From contig NZ_CP149822.1 of NCBI RefSeq assembly GCF_038396755.1, positions 4,184,001-4,248,000 on the forward strand: DNA of 64,000 nucleotides. Reading direction: 5' to 3'. How positions within the stretch are numbered: position 1 is the first letter of the stretch; each line of letters opens with the position of its first letter. Below, in pieces: positions 24,246 through 33,226 of the stretch. The stretch comes from Chitinophaga pollutisoli. GTDB lineage: Bacteria; Bacteroidota; Bacteroidia; Chitinophagales; Chitinophagaceae. A program made the translations under genes and the position numbers. The notes beneath the pieces are model-generated. The model made no database searches and was not told where the DNA came from. It was given only the letters and a program-made list of their open reading frames with translations.

Positions 24246-26357
24246 GTGAGTTATATCGCTTCCATATTGAACAATCCGATCGAATACCTGAAGGGCGTAG
24301 GCCCGCAGAAAGGCGAACTGTTGCGCAAGGAAATCAATCTCCACACTTTCCGCGACCTGCTCGAATATTTCCCTTTCCGGTATATCGACCGCACCCGGAT
24401 CGACAAAATCCGGCACCTGAGCGGCATGGAAGAATTCGTCCAGATCCGTGGCCGCATCGTGCATATGGAAGTAGTGGGGGAGAAGCGCGCCAAACGCCTG
24501 GTGGCCACTTTCCAGGACGAAACCTCCCGGCTGGAGCTGGTATGGTTCCAGGGCTGGCAATGGATGGAGAAATCACTCCGCGAAAACGTCCAGTACCTCG
24601 TGTACGGCCGCATGTCGCAGTTCAACGGCAAGCTGCAAATCTCCCACCCTGACATGGAACTGGTGACGGAAGAAACGGCGGAAGGCAAGCAAACGCTGGA
24701 ACCCGTTTACTACACCACGGAAAAACTCAAAACCCGCGGGCTCACGGCCAAAGCCATCGGCAAACTGAGCCGCAACCTGCTGGAACAGCTCTCCCTGGCG
24801 GAAATCCGGGAGAATATTCCCGCGCAGGTGCTGCAGCAATACCGGTTGATGCCCCGGTCCCAGGCCTATTTCAAAATTCACCTGCCCGCATCGGAAGAAG
24901 AAGCGAAGCAAGCCCAGCGCCGCCTGAAATTCGAGGAACTTTTCATTGCCCAGATCCGCATCTGCCGCATCAAACTACGCCGCCACAAGAATTCGCAGGG
25001 ATATGTGTTCAACGCCGTGGGCGACGTTTTCAATACTTTCTACAACGATCATCTGCCCTTCCCCCTCACCGGCGCGCAAAAACGCGTGCTGAAAGAAATC
25101 CGGAAGGATACCACCACCGGCCGCCAGATGAACCGCCTCGTGCAAGGCGATGTGGGCAGCGGTAAAACCATGGTGGCATTGCTTTCGCTGCTCATCGCGA
25201 TCGACAACGGCTTCCAGGGCTGCCTCATGGCGCCCACCGAAATCCTCGCGCAGCAACACTTCAAAGGCATTTCCGAACTATTGAAAGATCTGCCCGTCAA
25301 CGTGGCCCTGCTTACCGGCAACGTGAAAGGCAAAGCCCGCAAGGAAATTCTCGCCGCCGCCGCGGCAGGCGATATCCACATCCTAATCGGTACGCATGCC
25401 CTGCTGGAAAAGGAAGTCGTTTTCCAGCGCCTCGGCATGGCCATCGTGGACGAGCAGCACCGCTTCGGCGTGGCGCAACGGGCAAGGCTATGGGAAAAAA
25501 GCGATACCCCGCCGCATATCCTCGTGATGACGGCCACGCCTATCCCGAGAACGCTCGCCATGACTGTTTACGGCGACCTCGACGTGTCGGTGATCGACGA
25601 GATGCCGCCCGGCCGAAAGCCCATCACTACCGTGCACAGAACGGAATATCAACGGCCCCAGGTGATGGGTTTTATCAAGGAAGAAATCCGGAAAGGAAGG
25701 CAGGCGTACATCGTGTACCCGCTGATCGAGGAATCCGCCAGCCTGGATTTCGAGAACCTCACGAAAGGGTATGAGGAAGTGAAGGCCTTTTTCCCTGAAC
25801 CGAAATATTGGATCAGCATGGTCCATGGCAAGCAGCCGCAAGACAAAAAGGAAGCCAATATGCACCGATTTGTGACCGGCGATACCCAGATCATGGTGGC
25901 TACCACGGTAATCGAAGTTGGGGTGAACGTGCCCAATGCCTCGGTGATGGTGATCGAAAGCACGGAGCGCTTCGGGCTGTCGCAGCTGCACCAGCTGCGG
26001 GGGCGCGTGGGGCGCGGGGCGGAACAGAGTTACTGCATCCTGATGACAGGCAACAAGATCGGCAAGGATTCGCAGGAGCGGGTGAAAGTGATGGTACAAA
26101 CGAACGACGGGTTCGTTATTTCGGAGAAGGACATGGAGCTGAGAGGGCCTGGTGACATTGAAGGCACCCGGCAAAGCGGGCTCCTCGATCTCAAACTGGC
26201 CGATATCGTCCAGGACCGCGCCATGCTGGCCGCCGCCCGCGAAGTCGCCGAAAAGATCCTGACTGACGACCCCGATCTGGCCCTCCCCGAAAACCAGCCG
26301 CTGCACGATTTTCTCGCCACCCAACGGTCAAAATCCGCCTGGAGTAAAATATCCTGA
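24246..26357 (+). CDS. recG: ATP-dependent DNA helicase RecG
   Basis: 703 residues from the GTG at 24246, which gives the usual MSYIASILNNPIEYLKGVGP start; a TTG at 24198 lies at the edge of the terminator and is less likely. The wedge/OB domain occupies about 45-170. The helicase core has Walker A GDVGSGKT (301-308), a DEQH-box in IVDEQHRFG, motif III TATPIPRT, and motif VI with QLHQLRGRVGRG. The RecG TRG-type C-terminal motif is present. It remodels stalled forks and Holliday junctions. Confidence 0.95.
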   Translation: MSYIASILNNPIEYLKGVGPQKGELLRKEINLHTFRDLLEYFPFRYIDRTRIDKIRHLSGMEEFVQIRGRIVHMEVVGEKRAKRLVATFQDETSRLELVWFQGWQWMEKSLRENVQYLVYGRMSQFNGKLQISHPDMELVTEETAEGKQTLEPVYYTTEKLKTRGLTAKAIGKLSRNLLEQLSLAEIRENIPAQVLQQYRLMPRSQAYFKIHLPASEEEAKQAQRRLKFEELFIAQIRICRIKLRRHKNSQGYVFNAVGDVFNTFYNDHLPFPLTGAQKRVLKEIRKDTTTGRQMNRLVQGDVGSGKTMVALLSLLIAIDNGFQGCLMAPTEILAQQHFKGISELLKDLPVNVALLTGNVKGKARKEILAAAAAGDIHILIGTHALLEKEVVFQRLGMAIVDEQHRFGVAQRARLWEKSDTPPHILVMTATPIPRTLAMTVYGDLDVSVIDEMPPGRKPITTVHRTEYQRPQVMGFIKEEIRKGRQAYIVYPLIEESASLDFENLTKGYEEVKAFFPEPKYWISMVHGKQPQDKKEANMHRFVTGDTQIMVATTVIEVGVNVPNASVMVIESTERFGLSQLHQLRGRVGRGAEQSYCILMTGNKIGKDSQERVKVMVQTNDGFVISEKDMELRGPGDIEGTRQSGLLDLKLADIVQDRAMLAAAREVAEKILTDDPDLALPENQPLHDFLATQRSKSAWSKIS

Positions 26358-26552
26358 CGGCTTTTACGTTGTTCATGATGGAATGACCGGCAGGGATGGT
26401 TTGTTTTGCATGTTGAGCCCGCGCCTGATACCTTATTGTGAACCGTCCGCTGCCGGTCGCCAACCAAATCCCGGACCGTAACATTTTACTGCTCCCGTCC
26501 GTTTATTAAGTATACCAGATTTACTGGAACCATCTAAAAAAGTTATACCGTC

Positions 26553-29500
26553 TTGAAATCTACTCGCCCTATCGGAATATTCAGTCTGCTGCAGATCGTA
26601 TTACTGGTGTTGATCACCGGGAAGGCACAGTCGCAGGAAGCCGCTCATGACCATGGCAGTATCAGCGCCGCGATTGAATTTGTGGAAAACAAAGGGCAGT
26701 GGGCAGACCCCTTCGAGTTCCGGGCCAATCTGGGTGGTGTCAACATATACCTGAAAAAGAACGCCATCCGGATGCTTTTCCTTCATCCGGGAGATATGAA
26801 ACAAGTGCTGGACAACCAGCACGGGGTTCCGAAAGATATTACCGGCGGCGGGAAGCCTCCGATCATCCACATCGATAAGAAGAAGAACCAGACCCGGGCC
26901 ATCAGTTCCCCGGTTCCCGGAGACGATTCCCCAGGTGGCGGCGGTAACGGCGGCGGATATGTTCCCGGTCAGGTGAGGGGGCACGCCTACGAGGTGAGTT
27001 TCCTGCAGGCCAATCCCAACCCCGTCATCACCGCTTCCAAACCTTCCCGGGAAAATATCAGCTATTTCAGGGGGAAAGACCGCTCCCGCTGGAAATCAGG
27101 GATTTCGGCCTACACTTCCGTCCTCTACGAAAATCTTTACCCGAACACCGATATGCAGGTGTATTCCGAAAGCGGCCAGATGAAATACGATTTCATCGTC
27201 CGCCCCGGCGGCAACCCCGATGCCATCCGGATGGAATATTCCGGCGCACAGTCGATGAGCTTGAAGAAAGGGAACCTCCATATCCAGACTTCCGTGGGTG
27301 AAATCGTGGAACTGATGCCGTTTGCCTACCAGTTCATCGACAACCAGCGTAAGAAAGTGAACGTGCAATACCAGCTGAAAGGTAATACGCTCAGCTTCAA
27401 GGTTTCCGGGAGATACGACAACGCCTATCCGCTGGTGATCGATCCGGTAGTGGTATTTGCCACGCTGACCGGTTCGCGCGCCGACAACTGGGGATACACG
27501 GCCACGTATGACGATGCCGGTAACTTCTATGGCGGCGGCATCGCGCGTGCGCCCGGATTCCCGACAACTACGGGCGCGATCCAGAGTGCCTTCAGGGGCG
27601 GGGATTGTGATATGGCGATCGTGAAATTCAATGCAACCGGCAGCAGGTTATTATACAGCACCTATATCGGCGGAGCCGCCGACGACCAGCCGCATTCCCT
27701 GTTCGTGGATGGCGCCGGCAACCTCGTTATTTCCGGGCGGACCAACTCTTCCGACTTTCCTTCGGATAAAACTATCGGGCCCGGCGGCGGAGACAGTCAC
27801 GATATTGTGGTAGCCAAGATCAATGCCAACGCAACGGACATCATCGGCTGCCTGCGCATCGGCGGAACCGGATTGGACGGCGCCAACATGCGGACGGAGA
27901 AAACCGGCCCCATCTACCAGCTGCTGCGCAACTACGGCGACGATGCCCGCAGCGAAGTTGTGCTTGACGGCGCCGGGAATATTTACGTGGCTGGTTGTAC
28001 CCAGTCTGCCGACTTCCCGACAACCGCGGGCGCGTTCCAACGTACATTTGGCGGCGCCCAGGACGGCGTGGTCATCAAGATCAATCCCAATTGCAGTGAT
28101 ATCATCTGGTCTACCTACCTCGGCGGCAACCAGGCGGATGCGGCTTATGTATTGGCGCTGAATGGCGGCAACTCCATTTATGTGGCCGGTGGAACCGCAA
28201 GCAGCAATTTCCCGATGCGGGGAAGTGGCGTGTACAACGCTTACCGAGGCGGGCAGTGCGACGGTTTTATTGCACAATTGTCGGCCGATGGCAGTAACGT
28301 CTTGAATTCAACGTTCCTTGGTTCCGACAACGGCCGGGCCGACCAGGTGTATGGCATTCAGCTGGACAGGCTGGGTGATGTATACGTGATGGGCACCACC
28401 GAGGGCAACTGGCCGATCCGGCAACCGGCGGGGACGCCTACTTTTTACAATGATAACTCCAGGCAGTTCATCGCCAAATTGCGGCCCAACTTGTCGGCTT
28501 TCATATATTCCACAACATTCGGAACGGCGAGTTCTGCACCCAGCATATCGCCGGTGGCGTTCCTGGTGGACCGGTGCCAGAACGTGTATGTGTCTGGATG
28601 GGGCGGTGAGCTGAACCATCAATTCCATGCCAACGCCAGTACACGCGGATTGCCGATAACGCCGGATGCGCGGCAGTCGCGGACAGACGGAAGTGATTTT
28701 TACTTTTTTGTCATGAAGCGGGACGCGCTGGGCATATTATATGGAACATACTTTGGAGGGTCAGGGTTGTTGGAACACGTAGATGGCGGGACGAGCCGCT
28801 TCGACCGTAACGGGGTGATTTACCAGGGGATTTGCGCATCCTGCCAGTTGCGCCCGCCCCGTGTAAGGTTTCCTACGACGGCAGGTTCTTATTATACAGG
28901 GATGACGGACGTCTGCAACTTCGGTGCCCTGAAGATCGCCTTCAACCTCGACGGCGTCCGCGCTGGTTTTACAACGCAGGAAAGAAGGCGGAACTATTGC
29001 ACGCCGGCAAATATCACCTTCCTCGATACCACCAACGTAACAGCCGTCGAATGGATATGGAACTTCGGGGACGGATCGCCGGAAGTAAGGGGGACGAGCC
29101 CCACCGTAACTCACGACTATCCCAATGTGGGAGATTACAATGTGCGGCTCGTGAAATATGACCCTGCCAGTTGCAATGTCTATGATACGGCTTTCATGCC
29201 CATCCGTGTGCGGAACGACGAGGCTACGGTTTCTTTCACGGAACAGCGGCAACCACCTTGTACCGCGTTGGAATACGAGTTTACGAACAGGTCCACCTGG
29301 CCGGCAGGTAAACCGTTTACAGATACTTCCTTTGTCTGGGATTTCGGGGACAATTCGCCGCTGGTGCGGGCAGGTATGGCCAACCAGACGCACAGGTATG
29401 CGTCGGAAGGTTTGTATACCGTACGGCTGCGGCTCGTGGATACGAATTATTGCAATGCGCCGGATGAGTATGCTATCCAGTTGCGTGTAGCCGCGAATGT

Positions 29501-30257
29501 GGTAGCGGCCTTTGCGTCGCCAGACAGCGCCTGCGCTCCCTTCACCGTGCAATTCGATAATATTTCTGCGGGCGGTACGGAGTTTGAATGGGATTTCGGG
29601 GATGGAAGCCCCATTTCCAGGGATATCTACCCGACGCATACGTTTACGCAGCCCAACCGTTACCTGGTGACCCTGCGGGCCTACGACCCCAACACCTGCA
29701 ACCTTCGCGACACCGTGCAGCGCTGGATAACGATCATGCCCGGTCCTACCGCGGCATATACTTACCTGCCTACCAAGGCAGTGGAAAACACGCCCACTAC
29801 CTTCACCAACCAATCTGTGGACGCGGTACGCTACCGTTGGGACTTCGGCGATGGAAATATTTCCTACGAACCGAACCCCACGCACCAGTACCTCCGGTCC
29901 GGCATATACGAAGTTTGCCTCACGGCCTACACCGAGTATGGATGTGAAGACACCGTTTGCCAGGAGGTCCAGGCAATTGTGAATCCCCTGTACGATGTAC
30001 CTACCGCTTTCTCCCCGAACGGCGACGGCATCAACGACAAGTGGGAGATCAAAGGTTTCGGTATCGTGCGGTATGATATGAAGGTGTTCAACCGCTGGGG
30101 CCAGCTGATGTTCCAGTCGAACGACCAGCGTCTGGGATGGGACGGCCGTTTCAACGGCACCGTGCAGCCAATGGACGCGTATGCCTTTGTGTTGAACGTT
30201 GAGTTTACGGACGGGAACAAAATCACCAAAACAGGAAACGTAACATTGTTAAGATAA
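26553..30257 (+). CDS. T9SS type-B cargo protein with SBBP and PKD repeats
   Basis: 1234 residues. The start is a TTG, since an in-frame stop lies 18 bases upstream and a complete signal peptide follows (cleavage near KAQSQ). An N-terminal domain beginning FVENKGQWADPF is typical of large Bacteroidota surface proteins. SBBP-type beta-propeller repeats (DDAGNFYGGG, LDGAGNIYVAG, LDRLGDVYVMG) occupy about 300-750. Four PKD domains follow (WNFGDGSPE, WDFGDNSPL, WDFGDGSPI, WDFGDGNIS). The C-terminus, from FSPNGDGINDKWEIKG to GNVTLLR, is the gliding-motility-associated type-B sorting domain read by the type IX secretion system. A PorP/SprF gene follows after 7 bases, the usual partner for type-B cargo. 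Confidence 0.92.
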   Translation: MKSTRPIGIFSLLQIVLLVLITGKAQSQEAAHDHGSISAAIEFVENKGQWADPFEFRANLGGVNIYLKKNAIRMLFLHPGDMKQVLDNQHGVPKDITGGGKPPIIHIDKKKNQTRAISSPVPGDDSPGGGGNGGGYVPGQVRGHAYEVSFLQANPNPVITASKPSRENISYFRGKDRSRWKSGISAYTSVLYENLYPNTDMQVYSESGQMKYDFIVRPGGNPDAIRMEYSGAQSMSLKKGNLHIQTSVGEIVELMPFAYQFIDNQRKKVNVQYQLKGNTLSFKVSGRYDNAYPLVIDPVVVFATLTGSRADNWGYTATYDDAGNFYGGGIARAPGFPTTTGAIQSAFRGGDCDMAIVKFNATGSRLLYSTYIGGAADDQPHSLFVDGAGNLVISGRTNSSDFPSDKTIGPGGGDSHDIVVAKINANATDIIGCLRIGGTGLDGANMRTEKTGPIYQLLRNYGDDARSEVVLDGAGNIYVAGCTQSADFPTTAGAFQRTFGGAQDGVVIKINPNCSDIIWSTYLGGNQADAAYVLALNGGNSIYVAGGTASSNFPMRGSGVYNAYRGGQCDGFIAQLSADGSNVLNSTFLGSDNGRADQVYGIQLDRLGDVYVMGTTEGNWPIRQPAGTPTFYNDNSRQFIAKLRPNLSAFIYSTTFGTASSAPSISPVAFLVDRCQNVYVSGWGGELNHQFHANASTRGLPITPDARQSRTDGSDFYFFVMKRDALGILYGTYFGGSGLLEHVDGGTSRFDRNGVIYQGICASCQLRPPRVRFPTTAGSYYTGMTDVCNFGALKIAFNLDGVRAGFTTQERRRNYCTPANITFLDTTNVTAVEWIWNFGDGSPEVRGTSPTVTHDYPNVGDYNVRLVKYDPASCNVYDTAFMPIRVRNDEATVSFTEQRQPPCTALEYEFTNRSTWPAGKPFTDTSFVWDFGDNSPLVRAGMANQTHRYASEGLYTVRLRLVDTNYCNAPDEYAIQLRVAANVVAAFASPDSACAPFTVQFDNISAGGTEFEWDFGDGSPISRDIYPTHTFTQPNRYLVTLRAYDPNTCNLRDTVQRWITIMPGPTAAYTYLPTKAVENTPTTFTNQSVDAVRYRWDFGDGNISYEPNPTHQYLRSGIYEVCLTAYTEYGCEDTVCQEVQAIVNPLYDVPTAFSPNGDGINDKWEIKGFGIVRYDMKVFNRWGQLMFQSNDQRLGWDGRFNGTVQPMDAYAFVLNVEFTDGNKITKTGNVTLLR

Positions 30258-30264
30258 GCGGGTT

Positions 30265-31284
30265 ATGAGAAAAGCAGCGCACTATATTTTCCTCGTTTGT
30301 TGCCTCGCGGCAGCCTTCCCGGCGGCCGCGCAAGATTTGCATTTTTCGCAGTTCTTCAATTCACCCTTGTCTACCAACCCGGCTAATACCGGATTTATTC
30401 CGGACGGCAACTACCGGATCGGTATTAATTACCGCAACCAATGGGCCACGATCCCCGTGCCGTACAAGACCATGTCGGCATTCGGTGATTTCCAGCTCCT
30501 GCGCGACCGGCTTACTTACGGCTGGGTGGGCGTGGGCGGTATGATCATGCGCGACGTAGCGGGCAGCGGCAACCTGACGAGCACCAAGGCATACGGGTCC
30601 GTGGCTTACCACCAGCTCCTCGGCCAGAGCAGCCTGCTTTCTGCGGGCTTCAACGTCGGGTATGCCGATAAGCGGGTGGATCTGAGCAAGCTCACGTTCG
30701 GCTCGCAATGGAATGGTAATTTTTTCGATTCGCAGATGTTTTCGGGAGAACCGTTTACTTCCGCATCCGTAGGTTACCTCGACCTGCAGGTAGGGATGAA
30801 TTATGCGTTCTTCCCCAACGAGCTCGTATATGTGAACGGCGGCTTTTCGGTACATCACATTAACACGCCCCGCGAGTCTTTCTACGACGGCAACAATAAA
30901 ATCGACCGCCGCTATATCGGCTTCCTCAACGCCAGCCTGAAAATGAGTGACAAGGTGATCCTTAATCCCGGCGCATATTATTCCCGCCAGGCCAACGTCA
31001 GCGAAACGATGCTGGGCGCTTATGCGGCATATAATCTATCCGGCGACGGTACCCAGCAACTTTTCGGCGGCGCCTATTACCGGCTGAAGGATGCGGCGGC
31101 GTTGCTGGTAGGGTACCAGGTATCCAATTTCAGGCTGATGTTCAACTACGACGTTACTACCAGCGCGCTTTCAGCGGCCAACAAACGCCAGGGCGCCTAC
31201 GAACTTAGCCTGTTATACGTTGGGCTGTATCCCAACCGGAGCTTCTCCCACGCCAAACGATATACGCTCTGCCCGTCATTTTGA
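30265..31284 (+). CDS. PorP/SprF family outer-membrane protein
   Basis: 339 residues with a signal peptide ending AAAQ, then the family hallmark DLHFSQFFNSPLSTNPANTG. The rest is an outer-membrane barrel pattern ending in LCPSF. These proteins are 14-strand barrels that dock type-B T9SS cargo at the cell surface, as SprF does for SprB. It begins 7 bases after the type-B cargo gene and is surely cotranscribed with it. Confidence 0.95.
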   Translation: MRKAAHYIFLVCCLAAAFPAAAQDLHFSQFFNSPLSTNPANTGFIPDGNYRIGINYRNQWATIPVPYKTMSAFGDFQLLRDRLTYGWVGVGGMIMRDVAGSGNLTSTKAYGSVAYHQLLGQSSLLSAGFNVGYADKRVDLSKLTFGSQWNGNFFDSQMFSGEPFTSASVGYLDLQVGMNYAFFPNELVYVNGGFSVHHINTPRESFYDGNNKIDRRYIGFLNASLKMSDKVILNPGAYYSRQANVSETMLGAYAAYNLSGDGTQQLFGGAYYRLKDAAALLVGYQVSNFRLMFNYDVTTSALSAANKRQGAYELSLLYVGLYPNRSFSHAKRYTLCPSF

Positions 31285-31356
31285 TAAAGAATTCGTTCAT
31301 GTTGAACGGCCGACGGGAAAAAACAGATAAATTAGCCTTGCAAAAAATTGGAGCAC

Positions 31357-31929
31357 ATGAAAAGGATTTGCCTGATAGCTGCGGTATTCCTGCTTTCCAT
31401 GCAGGCGGTAATGGCCCAATCGCCCTACCGGGTGGATACGGCACGCGGTTTCGACCCGTCGAAACTGATGGTGGGAGGGAACTTCGGATTCGCGTTCGGG
31501 AACTATTCGCTGGTGAACGTGTCGCCGATGATTGGTTATCGCTTCAGCCCGAAAGCCGCGGCGGGCATCAGCATCAATGCACAATTCACCTGGGAGAAAT
31601 ACCGGGAGGGAAGCTACGAAGTAAAAAATAATTACACCATTCTCGGTGGTGGTATCTGGGGCCGGTATTACCCGCTCGAAATGTTGTTCGTACATGCCCA
31701 ACCGGAATATAATTCCATCAGCTACAAAAAACAGATTTACTCAGATCCGCGGCAATCCTTTAAAGAACGTTACGGCGCGCCCAGCCTCCTGCTCGGCGGT
31801 GGCTACGCCCAACCCATCGGCGGCAACTCCGCACTGGTGATCATGCTGCTCTACGATGTATTGCAGGACGAAAACTCCCCTTACCGCAACCGCCCTGTAT
31901 TTTCCGTCGGTGGGAACTTCGGCTTTTAA
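31357..31929 (+). CDS. Small outer-membrane beta-barrel protein
   Basis: 190 residues from the ATG at 31357; a TTG nine bases upstream is less likely. Signal peptide to VMAQ (about 21). Strand-like segments (KLMVGGNFGFAFGNYS, VNVSPMIGYRF, AGISINAQFTW) and a terminal VGGNFGF with final Phe fit an 8-strand outer-membrane barrel of the OmpW/PorT-like type. No catalytic residues are evident. It lies 72 bases after the PorP gene and may share its transcript. Confidence 0.75.
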   Translation: MKRICLIAAVFLLSMQAVMAQSPYRVDTARGFDPSKLMVGGNFGFAFGNYSLVNVSPMIGYRFSPKAAAGISINAQFTWEKYREGSYEVKNNYTILGGGIWGRYYPLEMLFVHAQPEYNSISYKKQIYSDPRQSFKERYGAPSLLLGGGYAQPIGGNSALVIMLLYDVLQDENSPYRNRPVFSVGGNFGF

Positions 31930-31979
31930 AATCTCCGTTAAGAGTTAATTATTACTAAACTTTTATTTACAAATACTGC

Positions 31980-31987
31980 TATATTTG
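31980..31987 (+). promoter_or_regulatory. Bacteroidota -7 box (TATATTTG) before the FAD oxidoreductase
   Basis: Exact TAnnTTTG match only 4 bases from the ATG at 31992, so a leaderless transcript is expected. The upstream sequence is AT-rich without a clear TTG. Confidence 0.5.
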
Positions 31988-31991
31988 TTGC

Positions 31992-33113
31992 ATGTACCAG
32001 CAAGCAGATACCGCAGTAATCGGCGCAGGCATCGTTGGCCTGGCCACCGCATATCATCTTGCCCTGAAAGGTAAGAAGGTGGTGGTTTTTGAACGCAATC
32101 CCCGCGCCCTGGGCGCTTCGTTCCGCAATTTCGGCCTCTTCTGGACGCTGGGGCAAAGGCAGGGGCACATCTACGACCGCGCGCTGTACGGCCGTTCCAT
32201 ATGGCAACACGTAGCGAAGGCGTCGGGGCTCACTTTGGAAGAAAACGGTTCCATGCTGCTGGCATATCATGCCGACGAAGCCGGCGTCATGGAAGAATTC
32301 GCCCAAAGCACCGGTATCCAATGCGAACTGCTGACCCCTCTAGCCGCACGTGCCCGCAGCGGGGCCTTCCGGCCGGAAGGGCTCAAAGCCGCTTTGTACA
32401 GTCCGCTCGAAATGACGGTTAACCCCCGCGAAGCCGGCGCCCGCCTGGCTGCATGGCTCGAAAGTGCCCATGGCGTTACGTTCCGGTACAATACGCCCGT
32501 CAACGGTATCCAGCTGCCGCACATCGAAACAAAAGACGAAAATTGGAAAGTGGACCGCGTGTACGTGTGCAGCGGCTATGATTTTGAAACGCTGTATCCC
32601 GCAGTTTTCGCTTCAGCGCCCCTCACGCGGTGCAAGCTCCAGATGCTCCGCACCGTTCCCCAACCCGATGGCTGGAAGCTGGGCCCGGCGCTGGTTACGG
32701 GCATGTCGATGCTGCATTATCCGTCTTTCGCGCATTGTCCGGGCCTGGCGGCCGTGAAGCAGCGCGTGGAAGCCACATTGCCGGAATACGTGAAATACGG
32801 CATCCATCTTATGGTAACACAAAACGGAGCAGGGGAGCTTTCACTCGGCGATTCCCATGAATACGGCTGGGAGGTAGACCCCTTCGACAAGGAGCACATT
32901 TCCCGCCTCATCCTTCAGTTCATCAACACTTTCCTCCACGCGCCCACCCTGGATATCCAGGAGCGCTGGCATGGCATATACCCGAAACTCACCAACGGCG
33001 AACACGATCTCGTACTGCACCCGGAGCCCGGCGTCACCATCGTCAACGGGCTCGGAGGAGCCGGCATGACGCTCTCATTCGGCCTCGCGCGCGACGTGAC
33101 CGCCGTGGAATGA
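31992..33113 (+). CDS. FAD-dependent oxidoreductase (DAO superfamily, TIGR03364-like)
   Basis: 373 residues. The N-terminal dinucleotide fold has GAGIVG (11-16) and VVVFERNP. The following GASFRNFGLFWTLGQ is the signature I associate with the TIGR03364 subgroup of amine or amino-acid oxidases. NGLGGAGMTLSFGLA near the end is the C-terminal FAD contact. Members of this subgroup are sometimes near phosphonate genes, but no such neighbour is present here, so the substrate is open. The likely product chemistry is oxidation of a secondary amine or amino acid. A terminator follows directly. Confidence 0.8.
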   Translation: MYQQADTAVIGAGIVGLATAYHLALKGKKVVVFERNPRALGASFRNFGLFWTLGQRQGHIYDRALYGRSIWQHVAKASGLTLEENGSMLLAYHADEAGVMEEFAQSTGIQCELLTPLAARARSGAFRPEGLKAALYSPLEMTVNPREAGARLAAWLESAHGVTFRYNTPVNGIQLPHIETKDENWKVDRVYVCSGYDFETLYPAVFASAPLTRCKLQMLRTVPQPDGWKLGPALVTGMSMLHYPSFAHCPGLAAVKQRVEATLPEYVKYGIHLMVTQNGAGELSLGDSHEYGWEVDPFDKEHISRLILQFINTFLHAPTLDIQERWHGIYPKLTNGEHDLVLHPEPGVTIVNGLGGAGMTLSFGLARDVTAVE

Positions 33114-33137
33114 TTTCCCGTATTTGTGATAAGCAAC

Positions 33138-33168
33138 AAGGACCTGCTCTTCAGCCGGTCCTTTTTTT
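33138..33168 (+). terminator. Rho-independent terminator after the FAD oxidoreductase
   Basis: A 7-base-pair perfect stem (AAGGACC at 33138-33144, GGTCCTT at 33157-33163) continues into a run of seven T. Confidence 0.88.
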
Positions 33169-33226
33169 GTGCGATTTTAACCCTGAAATCCCTATTTTTA
33201 GTTGTTTAAAACATATCTGCATCCTG

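Noticed and set aside
28761..29885. 374-codon antisense frame in the first T9SS cargo gene
   Set aside because: Shadow of PKD coding sequence; no support.
33110..33226. Upstream extension of the first sodium symporter
   Set aside because: It crosses a strong terminator and lacks membrane-protein character; the ATG at 33227 starts the first helix.
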